Shown here: positions 25,993-36,000 of the stretch, piece by piece
How the letters are laid out: every line of letters starts with the position of its first letter
How positions within the stretch are numbered: the first letter of the stretch is position 1
DNA from: Paraburkholderia phenazinium
GTDB taxonomy: Bacteria > Pseudomonadota > Gammaproteobacteria > Burkholderiales > Burkholderiaceae
Assembly (NCBI RefSeq): GCF_900100735.1
Contig: NZ_FNCJ01000009.1
Location: 62,001-126,000 of the forward strand
Direction of reading: 5' to 3'
Length of the DNA: 64,000 nt
Program-made: the position numbers and the translations under genes
The notes under the pieces: generated by a model
Told to the model about the DNA's origin: nothing
The model's database searches: none
Seen by the model: only the letters and a program-made list of their open reading frames with translations

Positions 25993-26298
25993 ATGAAAAG
26001 CAAACTGTTCGTCTGCCTCGGGTTTGGGGCACTTGTTCTTGGTGCTTCGCAGGTCGCTAATGCAGGCGTGTCCGTCGGGCTTAATTTTGCCGTGCCGGCG
26101 CCGGTTTATGTCGCGCCTGCACCTGTATATGTTGCGCCTCCGCCCCCCTCTTCTGTTGTGGCTTATCAGCCTGTTTATCAGCCTGTCGGGATGCCGGTTG
26201 TTGCTACTAGTGTTGTTATTGGGTGGCATGGCGGAAACTACTGGGACGGGCGGCGGTGGTGGTCAAGGCATGATTGGTATGCGCATCGTAGGTGGTAA
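25993..26298 (+). CDS. Small secreted Pro/Val/Trp-rich protein
   Basis: 101 residues with a clear signal peptide (MKSKLFVCLGFGALVLGASQ, cleavage after VANA). The mature part has PAPVYVAP repeats and ends in a Trp/Arg/His-rich tail (WHGGNYWDGRRWWSRHDWYA). Ribosome site GGAGG lies six bases upstream of the ATG. Small YXXP- and W-rich exported proteins of this type are frequent in Burkholderiales and have no assigned role. The upstream gap 25752-25992 holds only its promoter as far as I can see. Confidence 0.75.
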   Translation: MKSKLFVCLGFGALVLGASQVANAGVSVGLNFAVPAPVYVAPAPVYVAPPPPSSVVAYQPVYQPVGMPVVATSVVIGWHGGNYWDGRRWWSRHDWYAHRRW

Positions 26299-26408
26299 TC
26301 CGCTTTTTTGCTTTGGCCTGCGCGGCGCTTTGGGTGGCTTGCCTTACCGCGTTGGCCTTTCCTTGCGTTCTTAGTGGTCTATTGGCGTTGCCCCTGTGCG
26401 GGGCGGCA

Positions 26409-26440
26409 CTTACTTTCTTTGCCGCCGCAAAGAAAGTAAG
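26409..26440. repeat. Perfect palindrome with 14-bp arms, likely dispersed repeat
   Basis: CTTACTTTCTTTGC and GCAAAGAAAGTAAG flank a four-base spacer, with a further AAAGAAAG directly after. I recall this motif as common and interspersed in Burkholderia and Paraburkholderia intergenic regions, where it gives rise to spurious small ORFs. In single-strand form it makes a very stable hairpin and could act as a terminator or as the end of a small mobile repeat. Confidence 0.65.
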
Positions 26441-26659
26441 CAAAGAAAGCGGGCCCACACCGCTAGCTTTTAGGTGTCCATCACTTATATTAACCGGAAG
26501 TGGTCCGAAAACAAGACCTGCCCTCGCACCACTCCGCTCAGTGACACAGCGCTCATCCATCCCACTCCGCACTGCGTGCGTCGCGGTTGGGTCTGCACGG
26601 GAAAACGGAGAACGTGTCGCGCTTTTTGTCTCTCAGCATAGTCGAGGTATCACCCAATC

Positions 26660-26687
26660 AAGGCGCGAATCTTCGCGCCTTTTCATT
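26660..26687 (+). terminator. Intrinsic terminator hairpin
   Basis: AAGGCGCGAA and TTCGCGCCTT form a 10-bp stem with a two-base loop, followed by TTCATT. It lies inside a long open frame (26292-27155), which argues that the first part of that frame is not translated. It may terminate a transcript from the repeat region. Confidence 0.5.
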
Positions 26688-26840
26688 GGACTCCTACTCG
26701 AGAAAGACCTGACTTTCTCGCATGTGGCACTGCCTGGTCGGTCGGAGTCGTCTCACCGGGAGTCGTTGGGGCGCGGCTCCTTTCTTACGCAGCCGGTAAA
26801 TCACCTCTCATACAAACCAGCCGCGTCTGCTATTCCCCCT

Positions 26841-27155
26841 TTTTCTGAACCCTTAGTCTTTCATTGCGAGTTTTCGGCAGAAACCTACGTCATGAGGTAT
26901 TTCTCTCTAGACGTCCCCGTCGGGGCAAAGAGCGTGACATTTACACTTGCGCCGGCAGCCTACGCTGACATTGGAACGTTATATCTCAGGTCTGGCTCGC
27001 CTACCACGCGCAATGCCGATTGTCAGTCCGTCGCTGTGAGAGGCGGGACCGCCACGTGCACCATCTCGAACCCGGCGCCTGGGACTTACTACGGCAGAGT
27101 GAACCCGAATACAGCCCTCACTGGCGCCACGATTCTGGCCACCTACACACAATAA
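26841..27155 (+). pseudogene. Remnant of a PPC (pre-peptidase C-terminal) domain
   Basis: The last about 104 codons of an open frame encode RYFSLDVPVGAKSVTFTLAP, then DIGTLYLRSGSPTT and GTYYGRVNPNTALTGATILA, a beta-sandwich PPC domain of the type found at the C-terminus of secreted serine and metallopeptidases. The peptidase itself is absent; upstream sequence in the same frame is repeat and terminator. No ribosome site supports the internal ATG. It is most likely the tail left by deletion of a secreted protease gene. Confidence 0.6.
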
Positions 27156-27242
27156 GCTGTTCATCCGGGTAGCGTGCGCCTACGCCGCCTTTGCGGTGGT
27201 GGCGCGCGACTTCTCACGCAAGGAAAGCAAGGTATCTCAACA

Positions 27243-27757
27243 ATGTCTAACTCCAACATCAGTGATCCCGACGAATCAGAGGTAAGCGGCCTGCTTGCTC
27301 GCGCTAGCGCCTGGTTCCTTGAACCCTCTAACCTGCAAGATGGGCTTAACCTCGTTGCTGCGCTGGCCAGAGCCAGGTGTGCTCCATGCTCCACTACTTG
27401 CCGAAGCGATCAGGCAGTTCAGAATTCATCACGCCGCCAACGCTGGGGCATTGGAGGCCCTGTGTCTCGCGTTGTACAAAATCGATCGCTTTGACGAGAT
27501 GCTGAGTGTTGCCCGTCAGGGAATCGACATCGATCCGCAACGCGCCATTTTTCACTTCTATGCGGCACATGCTCTCAGCGTTTGCGGCAGTAACGTAGAA
27601 GCGATGTTTTACAGCAGGGAGGCAGCCCGACTCACGCCGGACGACCCTGTGATGCGACTTAGGTCGGTGGGGTCCGGTTATCGAGGATGTGCGCGGTGCG
27701 TTACAGGAATGGCTGGACGCGCCTCTCCGTCTTCCTCCTGAAAGGAAGAATAGGTAA
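27243..27757 (+). pseudogene. Frameshifted small TPR-like protein gene
   Basis: Starts at ATG 27243 (MSNSNISDPDESEVSGLLAR). The reading continues as NLVAALARA in the first frame, changes near 27375 to HAPLLAEAIRQFRIHHAANA then LEALCLALYKIDRFDEMLSV in the second, and near 27660 changes again to GPVIEDVRGALQEWLDAPLR in the third, ending at TAA 27755-27757. The middle has TPR-like helix pairs (YAAHALSVCGSNVEAMFYSR). The three pieces make one sensible protein of about 165 residues, so two single-base indels have broken it, unless they are sequencing errors. Function not recognised. Confidence 0.6.
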
Positions 27758-27825
27758 TGCGTCAGTAACCTCCTTCCATTCCCACTGGCCTAGACTCGCT
27801 CTCCAATGTTGTTCGGAGCGCTCTC

Positions 27826-28224
27826 ATGTCACAGCCGGTTGCCGTCGCGATCCATTCCCTTCATTCCTTCGAGCTGACCGGTGATGGTCAATACCTCATG
27901 CTCAAGGGGAATCAGCCCGATAGCATCGCCTTGCACTACTCCGTCATGCACGAGCTGCTGGCCGCTATTTCTAATGCCATCGGATGGTCTGCGCGAGTTC
28001 GCCAGCAAAACGACGACGTGAAGTTCGCCATGCCCTGCGAGGCCTGGGCCGTCGGTAAGGATAAGGGTGAGTCCTCCCATCTGCTGCTCTCGTTTCGGCT
28101 GCCCGGCGGCGCCGAGCTGTCGTTTCGCATGCATCGCGCCGAAGTGCGTCAGATGACCGAAGTGCTCTCCCTCGTCACAGGTCTCGCCAAGGTCAATGGT
28201 GCGGCCGGCGTTCGCCTCCAATAG
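27826..28224 (+). CDS. Conserved-looking small cytoplasmic protein, function unknown
   Basis: 132 residues with no signal or membrane segment. Ribosome site GGAG lies seven bases before the ATG. The pattern of strands and one amphipathic helix (DSIALHYSVMHELLAAISNA; SSHLLLSFRLPGGAELSFRM) is that of a compact alpha-beta protein. No catalytic motif is visible. The gap to the BamA-like gene is about 130 bases. Confidence 0.6.
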   Translation: MSQPVAVAIHSLHSFELTGDGQYLMLKGNQPDSIALHYSVMHELLAAISNAIGWSARVRQQNDDVKFAMPCEAWAVGKDKGESSHLLLSFRLPGGAELSFRMHRAEVRQMTEVLSLVTGLAKVNGAAGVRLQ

Positions 28225-28356
28225 CGCGCCGTGCCCATCGTTCGCTCGCGGCTCCGCCCTCGCCTTGCCTCTCTCGCAGCGCCGTCCTCCGACTTGGAGC
28301 ACCGGCTAAACATGCGCCTCCGATCCTTCTATTGCGTGTCTCTCCTGTCACCCAGA

Positions 28357-30672
28357 ATGAACCTTGAAACACTTTCGGCCCGCTGCGCCCGTGCGCTGAC
28401 ATTTATCGGTCTGAGCGCGACTGCTGTCTCCGCCTTTGCCACCACCCCGTTCGTGGTGCGCGATATCCGTCTCGAAGGCCTGCAACGCGTCGAACCCAAT
28501 ACCGTCTTCTCGTATCTGCCCCTCAAGCAGGGCGACACCTTCACCGACGACAAGGCCTCGGAAGCCATCCGTGCGCTCTATGCCACGGGCTTCTTCAATG
28601 ACGTCAAGATCTCGACCGAGGGTGATGTCGTGGTCGTTCAGGTGCAGGAGCGTCCCGCCATCGGCACCATCGATTTCGCCGGTCTCCACGAATTCGATAA
28701 GGACAACCTCACCAAGGCGCTGAACTCGGTCGGGCTGTCGCTGGGCCGCTATTACGACAAGTCGCTGGTCGACCGCGCCCAGCAGGAACTGAAGCGTCAG
28801 TACCTGACGCACGGCTACTATGCAGCCGAAGTCACCACCACGGTCACGCCAATCGACCGCGATCGCGTCGGTCTGCTGTTCTCGGTCATCGAAGGTCCGA
28901 GCGCCAGGATCCGCCAGGTCAACCTGATCGGCAACAAGGTCTTCAGCGACAGTACCCTCCACGATGAAATGCAGCTCTCCACGCCGAACTGGTTCTCGTG
29001 GTACACCAAGAACGACCTTTACTCAAAAGACAAGCTGACCACCGACCTCGATAACCTGCGTTCGTACTATCTCGACCGCGGCTATCTTGAGTTCAACATC
29101 GATTCGACTCAGGTTTCGCTGTCGCCGGACAAGAAGGACATGTACCTGACGCTCACGCTGCACGAGGGCGAGCCGTACACGATTTCCGGCATCCATCTGT
29201 CCGGTAATCTGCTGGACCGCGAAGCCGAGCTCTCGAAGCTCATCAAGATCAAACCGGGTGACCGTTTCTCGGCTGCGAAGCTGAAGGCCGCCACCAAGGC
29301 GGTGGTCGACAAGCTCGGTGAATACGGCTACGCGTTCGCCACCGTCAATGCCCAGCCGCAGATCGACCAGCAACACCACACGGTCGACCTCACGCTGCAG
29401 GTCGATCCGAGCCGCCGCGTCTACGTGCGCAACATCAACATTATCGGCAACACCCGCACGCGTGACGAAGTGGTGCGCCGCGAAATGCGCCAGCTCGAAA
29501 GCTCGTGGTTCGACTCGGGGCGCCTTGCGCTGTCCAAAGACCGTATCAACCGGCTCGGCTACTTCACCGACGTCGACGTGACCACCGTGCCGGTCGAGGG
29601 CACCCCCGATGAAGTCGATATCGACGTCAAGGTCACCGAGAAGCCCACCGGCTCGGTCACGCTCGGTCTCGGTTACGGTTCCGGCGAAGGCCCGATCATC
29701 TCCGCCGGGGTGTCGCAGGACAATGTGTTCGGCTCGGGTACGAGTCTTGCGGTGAACGTGAACACGGCCACCACCTTTCGGACGCTGACGGTCACCCAGG
29801 TCGATCCGTACTTCACGGTGGACGGCATCAAGCGGATTACCGACGTCTACTACCGCACCAGCGAGCCGCTCTACTATTCGAACGTCACCGACACGAGTTT
29901 TCGCATCATCACGCTCGGCGCCGATCTCAAGTTCGGCGTGCCGTTCTCCGAATCGGACATGGTCTACTTCGGCACCGGTATCGAGCAGAACCGCCTCGAC
30001 GTGGACTCGACCACGCCGCAAAGCTATATCGACTATGTGAACGACTTCGGCCGTGTCTCGAACAACGTGCCGATCACGCTAGGCTGGTCGCGCGATAACC
30101 GCGACAGCGCACTGGTGCCGAGCAACGGCTATTTCACCCAGTTCAACGCCGAATACGGCACGCCGATCGCCCGCACCACCTATTACAAAACCGATGTGCA
30201 GGCACAGTATTACTACTCGTTCGCTAAAGGCTTCGTGCTCGGCCTGCACTTCCAGGGCGGTTACGGCAACGGTCTCGACGGCGAGCCGTACCCGATCTTC
30301 AAGAACTACTATGCAGGCGGCATAGGTTCGGTGCGCGGCTACGAGCCGAGCTCGCTGGGTCCGCGCGATGCCACCACGGGCGATCCGATCGGCGGTTCGA
30401 AGATGCTGGCCGGCAGCGTCGAATTGACCTTCCCGCTGCCCGGCACCGGCTACGACCGCACGCTGCGCATCTTCACCTTTGTCGACGGCGGCAACGTGTG
30501 GGGCACCGAAGGCAACAGCACCGGCGCCAACGGCCTGCGCTACAGCTACGGCACGGGTCTCGAATGGATCTCGCCAATCGGGCCGCTCAAGCTCGACTTC
30601 GGCCTGCCGATCGTGCGGCATGCTGGCGATCAATACCAGAAGTTCCAGTTTCAGATCGGCACGTCGTTCTGA
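28357..30672 (+). CDS. bamA: BamA/Omp85-family outer membrane assembly protein (paralogue)
   Basis: About 771 residues from ATG 28357; an in-frame start at 28231 adds an unlikely Arg-rich leader. A signal peptide ends at SAFA. Five POTRA domains follow (residues about 30-430; VVRDIRLEGLQRVEPNTVFS, RPAIGTIDFAGLHEFDK, RIRQVNLIGNKVFSD, YTISGIHLSGNLLD, VYVRNINIIGNTRTRDEVVR). The C-terminal barrel has the loop-6 motif GSVRGYEPSSLGPRD and ends with Phe. BamA inserts beta-barrel proteins in the outer membrane. The essential bamA normally sits beside rseP, skp and lpxD; none are here, so this is probably a second copy with a specialised role. Confidence 0.87.
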   Translation: MNLETLSARCARALTFIGLSATAVSAFATTPFVVRDIRLEGLQRVEPNTVFSYLPLKQGDTFTDDKASEAIRALYATGFFNDVKISTEGDVVVVQVQERPAIGTIDFAGLHEFDKDNLTKALNSVGLSLGRYYDKSLVDRAQQELKRQYLTHGYYAAEVTTTVTPIDRDRVGLLFSVIEGPSARIRQVNLIGNKVFSDSTLHDEMQLSTPNWFSWYTKNDLYSKDKLTTDLDNLRSYYLDRGYLEFNIDSTQVSLSPDKKDMYLTLTLHEGEPYTISGIHLSGNLLDREAELSKLIKIKPGDRFSAAKLKAATKAVVDKLGEYGYAFATVNAQPQIDQQHHTVDLTLQVDPSRRVYVRNINIIGNTRTRDEVVRREMRQLESSWFDSGRLALSKDRINRLGYFTDVDVTTVPVEGTPDEVDIDVKVTEKPTGSVTLGLGYGSGEGPIISAGVSQDNVFGSGTSLAVNVNTATTFRTLTVTQVDPYFTVDGIKRITDVYYRTSEPLYYSNVTDTSFRIITLGADLKFGVPFSESDMVYFGTGIEQNRLDVDSTTPQSYIDYVNDFGRVSNNVPITLGWSRDNRDSALVPSNGYFTQFNAEYGTPIARTTYYKTDVQAQYYYSFAKGFVLGLHFQGGYGNGLDGEPYPIFKNYYAGGIGSVRGYEPSSLGPRDATTGDPIGGSKMLAGSVELTFPLPGTGYDRTLRIFTFVDGGNVWGTEGNSTGANGLRYSYGTGLEWISPIGPLKLDFGLPIVRHAGDQYQKFQFQIGTSF

Positions 30673-30915
30673 CGGCTCATGCCGCATCTCACGCCGTCTC
30701 TCATGGACCGCGCGTCAGCCACGCACGGTTTCCATAGCCATCCTGACAATTTACTTTCGAAACATTACTAAATCGAAATGTCTAGCCCGCGACGGCCTGC
30801 GTAATGGGTCGAAGCATTACCGTCTTTTACACAGCGCCTGTGGCGTAACTCCTCGCAACCACTTTGAGGGTTGCAAGGCACAGCAAGCACGCCCGTGCAC
30901 ATTAAACTCCTGCGC

Positions 30916-31638
30916 ATGGCTATCCAAATTCTGGTCGTTGACGACGACGCCGATCTGCGCGATCTGCTGCGCACCTATCTGAGCAATTCCGGCTTCGAGG
31001 TTTCGGTGCTGCACGGCGCAAGCTCGCTGGAGCGCCGGCTCGAGCGGGAGCGCCCCGATCTGATCGTGCTCGACCTGATGATGTCGGACATCGACGGCCT
31101 GACCGCCCTGCGCAAGTTGCGCGCCACCGGTGACGACCTGCCGGTGATCATCCTGACCGCCAAGTCAGACGACGTGGACAAGATCGTCGGTCTCGAACTG
31201 GGCGCCGACGATTTCCTCGGCAAGCCGTTTAACCCGCGCGAGTTGCTGGCGCGCATCCAGGCCGTTCTGCGGCGCCGCACGACACCCGCGGCGGCGGCGC
31301 CCGAGCAGCGCGAGCCGTTCAGCTTCGGCCGTTTCACGCTCGACTTCCAGTCGCGCACCCTCAGCCAGCAGGGCCGGCCGGTCACGCTGGCCGACAGCGT
31401 GTTTGCGCTGCTGAAGATCTTTGTCGACCATCCCTTGCATGCGCTCAACCGCGAGCGCCTGCTCGAGCTGCTGCACGGCCCGGAATACGACGGTACCGAT
31501 CGCGGCATCGACGTGCAGGTGTGGCGCCTGCGCCGCATCCTCGAAGCCGACCCGTCCGCGCCACGCATCATCCAGACCGTGCGCGGGCGCGGCTATATGT
31601 TCGTGCCCGACGGCGCTCCCGACCCAGGCTCCCCATGA
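30916..31638 (+). CDS. OmpR-family response regulator, orphan
   Basis: About 240 residues from ATG 30916. The receiver domain has D10/D11, the phospho-acceptor D53 (LIVLDLMMSD), T81 and K103 (GKPFNPREL). The C-terminal winged helix (residues about 135-230) has HALNRERLLELL and the typical DVQVWRLRRIL plus IQTVRGRGYMF. It should bind DNA upstream of target genes when phosphorylated by a histidine kinase. No kinase lies beside it; the efflux operon starts 140 bases downstream and is the probable target. No good ribosome site is visible. A hairpin GCAACC/GGTTGC sits 42 bases upstream of the start. Confidence 0.88.
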   Translation: MAIQILVVDDDADLRDLLRTYLSNSGFEVSVLHGASSLERRLERERPDLIVLDLMMSDIDGLTALRKLRATGDDLPVIILTAKSDDVDKIVGLELGADDFLGKPFNPRELLARIQAVLRRRTTPAAAAPEQREPFSFGRFTLDFQSRTLSQQGRPVTLADSVFALLKIFVDHPLHALNRERLLELLHGPEYDGTDRGIDVQVWRLRRILEADPSAPRIIQTVRGRGYMFVPDGAPDPGSP

Positions 31639-31780
31639 ATCGCGATCCGTCAAGGTGTGATGCCCTTTGCAATCGTCAAAAGCAATCGAAGCATGGTTCG
31701 AGGGTGACAACGAGCAGTAAACGTGGCACTTTTCCGCAGTTGCGAAAAAACGTACTTACCACCAGTTTTCGGAGATTGAT

Positions 31781-33058
31781 ATGAGCGAAGCCGTGTCCAC
31801 GCAGCCCAAGCACTCGCGCCGCAGGTTCGTCCTGATTGCGGTCGTCGTGCTGGCGCTGGTCGCGCTCGTGGTTGTGCACCTGCTGAACCGGCCGAAGCCG
31901 GCGCGGGGTGCAGCGCCGCAAGTCGTCACGGTCGCCACCGCCACGCTCGGCTCGATGCCGGTCACCTTGAGCGAACTGGGCACCGTCACGCCCACCGCGA
32001 CCGTCACCGTGTTGCCACAATTGAGCGGTTACCTGACCGCCGTCGGCTATCACGAAGGTCAGGACGTCGAGAAAGGCCAGTTCCTCGCCCAGATCGATCC
32101 GCGCCAGTATGAGATCGACAAGCAGCAGGCCGAAGCGCAGCTCGCCAAGGACCGCGCCTCGCTCGCCCAGGCCCGCTCCGACCTCGCGCGCTATACGCAG
32201 TTGAACGAGCACAAGTCGATCGCCGAGCAAACCTTTGTCGACCAGCAGTTCCTCGTGCAGCAGGACGAGGCCGCGGTCAAGTCGGATCTCGCCAACATCG
32301 CGCAGTTCGACCTCGACCTGACCTACTGCCATATCACCGCGCCGGTTGCCGGACGCGTCGGCCTGCGTCTCGTCGACCCGGGCAACTATGTAACCGCGTC
32401 GTCCTCGCCGGGCATCGTGGTCATCACCACGATGAAGCCCACCACGGTGCAGTTCACCGTGCCGCAGGATTCGCTCGCCTCGGTGTTGCAGCGCATGAAC
32501 GGCGGCGCCAGCCTGCCGGTCACGGCCTTCAGTAGCGACAACTCGAAGCAGGTCGCCACCGGGACGCTCTACGCGGTCAGCAACCAGATGGCGACGAGCA
32601 CCGGCACGGTCACCTTGCGGGCCACCTTCCCCAACGACGACGAAGCGCTGTTCCCGAACGAGTTCGTCAACGTCAAGCTGCTGGTCGATACCATGCAAAA
32701 CGCCGTGCTGGTGCCCACCCCGGCGGTGCAGAGCGGCGCACCGGGCGACTACGTGTACCTCGTGAACGCCAACAATACGGTCTCGGTCCATAAGGTCACG
32801 CTCGGACCCAGCGACGGCAAGAACACGGTCATCACCGCCGGGCTCCAGGCCGGCAATATCGTCGTGACCGACGGCACCGACCGCTTGAGCGACGGCGCCA
32901 AGATCCAGGCTGCCAAGGCGCGCCCCGCTTCGGGTGCTAGCGCAGCCGCCGCGGATGCGGGCACAGCCAGCGCGGCAAGCGGCGCGCACGGCCAGCATAA
33001 CCACGCCCATAACGGCGCCTCCGGGGCTACTGCCGCCTCTGCAGAAGCAGCTTCGTAG
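31781..33058 (+). CDS. mdtA: RND efflux periplasmic adaptor (MdtA-type)
   Basis: 425 residues with GGAG seven bases before the ATG. A membrane anchor (residues about 12-32) precedes the adaptor fold: lipoyl half-motifs (GTVTPTATVTVLPQLSGYLT; GQDVEKGQFLAQIDP), a coiled-coil hairpin (DKQQAEAQLAKDRASLAQAR on), the second lipoyl half (DLTYCHITAPVAGRVGLRLV) and beta-barrel and membrane-proximal domains. The tail is Ala-rich with a His cluster (HGQHNHAHNG), which could bind metal or be a disordered spacer. It links the inner permeases to the outer-membrane channel. Confidence 0.92.
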   Translation: MSEAVSTQPKHSRRRFVLIAVVVLALVALVVVHLLNRPKPARGAAPQVVTVATATLGSMPVTLSELGTVTPTATVTVLPQLSGYLTAVGYHEGQDVEKGQFLAQIDPRQYEIDKQQAEAQLAKDRASLAQARSDLARYTQLNEHKSIAEQTFVDQQFLVQQDEAAVKSDLANIAQFDLDLTYCHITAPVAGRVGLRLVDPGNYVTASSSPGIVVITTMKPTTVQFTVPQDSLASVLQRMNGGASLPVTAFSSDNSKQVATGTLYAVSNQMATSTGTVTLRATFPNDDEALFPNEFVNVKLLVDTMQNAVLVPTPAVQSGAPGDYVYLVNANNTVSVHKVTLGPSDGKNTVITAGLQAGNIVVTDGTDRLSDGAKIQAAKARPASGASAAAADAGTASAASGAHGQHNHAHNGASGATAASAEAAS

Positions 33059-33085
33059 TAGCGGACCCAGCCAACCCACGCGCCG

Positions 33086-36000
33086 ATGAATATCTCCCGC
33101 CTGTTTATTCTTAGACCGGTAGCCACCCTGCTGCTGATGATCGCCCTTGTGCTGGTGGGCCTCGTCGCGGTACGCGTGCTGCCGGTTTCCTCGCTGCCGA
33201 ACGTCGACTACCCGACCATCCAGGTGCAGACCTTCTATCCGGGCGCGAGCCCGGACGTGATGGCCACCACCGTGACCGCGCCGCTCGAAGTGCAACTGGG
33301 CGAGATCCCCGGCTTGCAGCAGATGACCTCGTACAGCTCGGACGGCGCGTCGGTGATCACGCTGCAGTTCGACTTGTCGCTGAACCTCGACATCGCCGAA
33401 CAGAACGTCCAGCAGGCCATCAACGCGGCCAACAGCTACCTGCCGAGCGGCCTGCCCGCGCCGCCGACCTACGCCAAGGTCAACCCGGCCGACCAGCCGA
33501 TCCTGACGCTTGCGGTCACCTCGAAGTCGATGTCGCTCACCCAGCTCGAGGACGCCGCCAACAACCGCCTCGGCACCAAGATTTCCGAAGTGTCGGGCGT
33601 GGGCGTCGTGACCACCAGCGGCGGCAACGTGCCGGCCATCCGCGTCGAAGCCGACCCGCAAAAGCTGGCCGCCTACGGCCTGAATATCGACGACCTGCGC
33701 ACGCTGCTCAGCTACGTGAACGTCAGCCAGCCGAAAGGCAACTTCGACGGTCCGGCGCTCGACTATACGATCAACGGCAACGACCAGATCAGCGATCCGA
33801 AAGACTATCTGGACACGGTGGTGGCCTATCAGAACGGCGCGCCGGTCTTCATGCGCGACGTCGCCAAGGTGACCTCGGCCGCCCAGGACGTCGAGCGCGG
33901 CGCCTGGTACAACGGCACGCCCGCAATCGTGCTGAACGTGCAGCGCCAGCCGGGCGCCAACGTGATCGCCACCGTCAACCAGATCATGAAGCAGTTGCCG
34001 CAGCTCGAATCGACGCTGCCGGCCGGCATGCAGGTCACGGTGGTGTCGGACACCACGGGTGTGATCCGCTCGTCGGTATCGGACGCCGCGCTCGAACTGG
34101 TGCTCGCCATCGTGCTGGTGGTGGCGGTGATCTTCGTGTTCCTGCGCAACGTGCCGGCTACCATCATCCCGAGCATCTCGGTGCCGGTGTCGCTGATCGG
34201 CACGCTTGCCGTGATGTACCAGCTGAACTACTCGATCGACAACCTCTCGCTGATGGCGTTGATCATCGCCACCGGCTTTGTGGTGGACGACTCAATCGTG
34301 ATGATCGAGAACGTCGTGCGCTATCTGGAGGAAGGCAAGACGCCGCTCGAGGCCGCCCTCGAAGGCGCCGGGCAGATCGGCTTTACGATTCTGTCGCTGA
34401 CCATCTCCCTGATTGCCGTGCTGATCCCCCTGCTCTTCATGGGCGGCGTGATCGGACGTCTTTTTAGTGAATTCGCGGTGACGCTGGCCGTGACCATCGT
34501 GCTGTCCGCGGTCGTCTCGCTGACTGTCGTGCCGATGCTCTGCGCGCGCATGTTGCGCGCTCAGGCGGAACGCCATCCGAGCCGCTTCGAGCGGATCAGC
34601 GAAGGGCTCTTCAACAAGACGCTCTCCGCCTACGAACGGGGCCTGCGCTGGGTGCTCGATCACCAGTTGCTGACCCTGATGGTGGCGATCGGCACTGTGA
34701 TACTGACCGGCGTCCTGTATGTCGTGATTCCCAAGGGGCTGTTCCCGGTGCAGGACGTCGGCGTAATCCAGGGCATCAGCGTGGCCGATAACTCGGTGTC
34801 CTATTCGGCGATGGTGACGCGTCAGCAGGCGCTCGCCGATGCGATCCTGAAAGACCCCGACGTCGTTTCGCTGACCTCGTACGTCGGCATCGACGGCACC
34901 AACTCCACGCTGAACAACGGCCGCTTCCTGATCAATCTGCGCGACCACGACAAGCGCTCGGACACCGCAGAGGAAATCGCGCGGCGCCTGCAGCAGGAAG
35001 TCGCCAATGTGCCCGGCATCAAGCTGTATATGCAGCCGCAGCAGGATCTGACGCTCGACACCACGGTCTCGCCGAACCAATACAGTTTCGTGCTGCGCGG
35101 GCCGAGCCAGCAGGCATTCCAGAAGTACGTGCCTGAACTGATCGCGCGCATGAAGCAGATTCCGGCGCTCGCCGATGTGCAAAGCGATATGAATACCGAC
35201 GGCCTGAGCGTGAACGTCGAAGTCAACCGGCAACTGGCCGCGCGCTTCGGCATCACCCCGGCCACTATCGACAACGCGCTCTACGACGCGCTGGGCCAGC
35301 GGATTGTCTCGACCATCTTCCAGCAGTCGGACCAGTACCGCGTGATCCTGGTGGCCAAGCCGGAGTCGCTGCCCAATGTGGGGTCGATCGGCAACCTGTA
35401 CCTCCCTAGCCAGACCAGCAGCTCGGGCCAGGTGCCGCTCTCGGCGATCGCCAAGATCCAGATCGTCAAGTCGCCGCTCGTGATCAGCCATCTGGCTCAG
35501 TTCCCGGCCGTCACGATCTCGTTCAACCTCGCCAAGGGGGCGTCGTTGAGCACGGCGGTCGCGCGCATCCACGAAGCCGAAAAGGCGGTCAATCTGCCGC
35601 CGTCGATCACCTCGTCGCTGCAGGGCGCGGCTCAGGCGTTCGAGGACTCGCTGTCGAGCGAGGTGTTTCTGCTGATCGCCGCGCTGGTGGCTGTGTATAT
35701 CGTGCTGGGCGTGCTGTATGAGAGCTTCATCCATCCGGTGACGATTCTCTCCACGCTGCCCTCGGCAGGTATCGGCGCGCTGCTCGCCTTGATGATCGCG
35801 GGCAGCGACCTCGATGTGATCGGCATTATCGGTATCGTGCTCTTGATCGGTATCGTCAAGAAGAACGCCATCATGATGGTGGACTTCGCGCTCGACGCCG
35901 AACGCAACCACGGCAAGGCGCCGCGCGATGCCATCTTCGAAGCGTCGCTCCTGCGCTTCCGGCCGATCCTGATGACGACGCTCGCCGCCATGCTGGGCGC

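Noticed and set aside
26292..26840. First part of the frame that ends in the PPC domain
   Set aside because: It contains the 14-bp-arm palindrome and a terminator hairpin and has no similarity; only the C-terminal PPC part looks protein-derived.
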